40,629 nucleotides of DNA from Treponema sp. UBA4377 (GTDB taxonomy: Bacteria > Spirochaetota > Spirochaetia > Treponematales > Treponemataceae), in contig DGRX01000010.1 in the NCBI GenBank assembly GCA_002391235.1, forward strand, positions 1-40,629, given 5' to 3'. The position numbers and the translations under genes are program-made. Every line of letters starts with the position of its first letter. Within the stretch, counting starts at the first letter, position 1. Below the pieces are notes generated by a model. The model ran no database searches, was not told the origin of the DNA, and was given only the letters and a program-made list of their open reading frames with translations. Shown one piece after another: positions 40,606 to 40,629 of this stretch.

Positions 40606-40629
40606 ATGGAAAAATGTTGTTTAAAAAAG
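40606..40629 (+). CDS. Start of a gene cut by the window edge
   Basis: Only MEKCCLKK is visible. The ATG at 40606 follows GGGAG (40591-40595) and a promoter, so a real start is likely. With eight codons no product can be named. Confidence 0.5.

Noticed and set aside
1..40629. CRISPR array, prophage, transposase or toxin-antitoxin genes
   Set aside because: No regularly spaced short repeats, no structural, integrase or transposase motif, and no paired small genes of that kind were seen on either strand.

Overview
The window reads as a chromosomal stretch of a treponeme (Spirochaetota). The evidence is the gene order rpsB-tsf-frr-uppS-cdsA-dxr-rseP, the blocks rpsT-HU-bactofilin-rho-rpmE and rpoZ-miaA-(tiny basic protein)-dxs-folP-cdaA-cdaR-acpS, a CHASE2 adenylate cyclase, spirochaete-type lipoproteins, and a poly-G tract inside a promoter as in treponemal surface-antigen genes. 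Most of the DNA is core housekeeping sequence. No phage, IS transposase, CRISPR array or restriction system was seen. The species cannot be named from the sequence alone.

Layout. 1-580: diverged GC-rich tandem repeats of about 260 bp. 740-1881: a lipoprotein with a DUF6273-like domain, driven by a promoter whose spacer holds ten consecutive G. 2091-2765: an XRE/DUF5680 regulator. 2776-8410: CHASE2 adenylate cyclase, a divergent aminotransferase, and glycogen synthase. 8407-16532 (minus): rpsB, tsf, frr, uppS, cdsA, dxr, rseP and a beta-propeller envelope protein, the last five genes packed with 4-nt gaps or ATGA overlaps. 16677-17407: maf and tRNA-Arg(CCG), followed by a tiny palindromic insert flanked by a duplicated tRNA 3' end. 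17566-18894 (minus): a HEAT-repeat exported protein and a small lipoprotein. 18951-25297 (minus): rpoZ, miaA, a 29-residue mS38/bS22-like protein, then dxs, folP, cdaA, cdaR and acpS. 25627-28662: recO and recJ. 28710-29804: an exported protein of unknown function. 30004-33207: rpsT, HU, bactofilin, rho and rpmE. 33237-40074: an RlmK-like methyltransferase, a DEAD-box helicase, an ABC-F ATPase and UvrD/PcrA. A new gene begins at the right edge.

How the genes work together. The minus-strand operons join translation (S2, EF-Ts, RRF) with isoprenoid and envelope lipid synthesis: Dxs and Dxr of the MEP pathway, UppS, CdsA and RseP. Dxs shares its operon with folate synthesis (FolP), the c-di-AMP cyclase with its regulator (CdaA/CdaR), and AcpS. 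The recO-recJ and rho blocks are DNA-repair and transcription units.

The least expected material is between genes. (1) A poly-G tract lies in a promoter spacer. (2) Two elements share a conserved TTGAAACTAT(T/C)TACG strand and an outer stem with five compensatory base-pair changes. (3) A 311-bp MITE-like unit has 14-bp perfect terminal inverted repeats. (4) A tRNA 3' end is duplicated around twin hairpins. (5) At least five genes have a -10 box 6-9 nt before the start codon and no Shine-Dalgarno, implying leaderless or nearly leaderless mRNAs. (6) Terminator-like hairpins stand directly before frr, dxs and rho.
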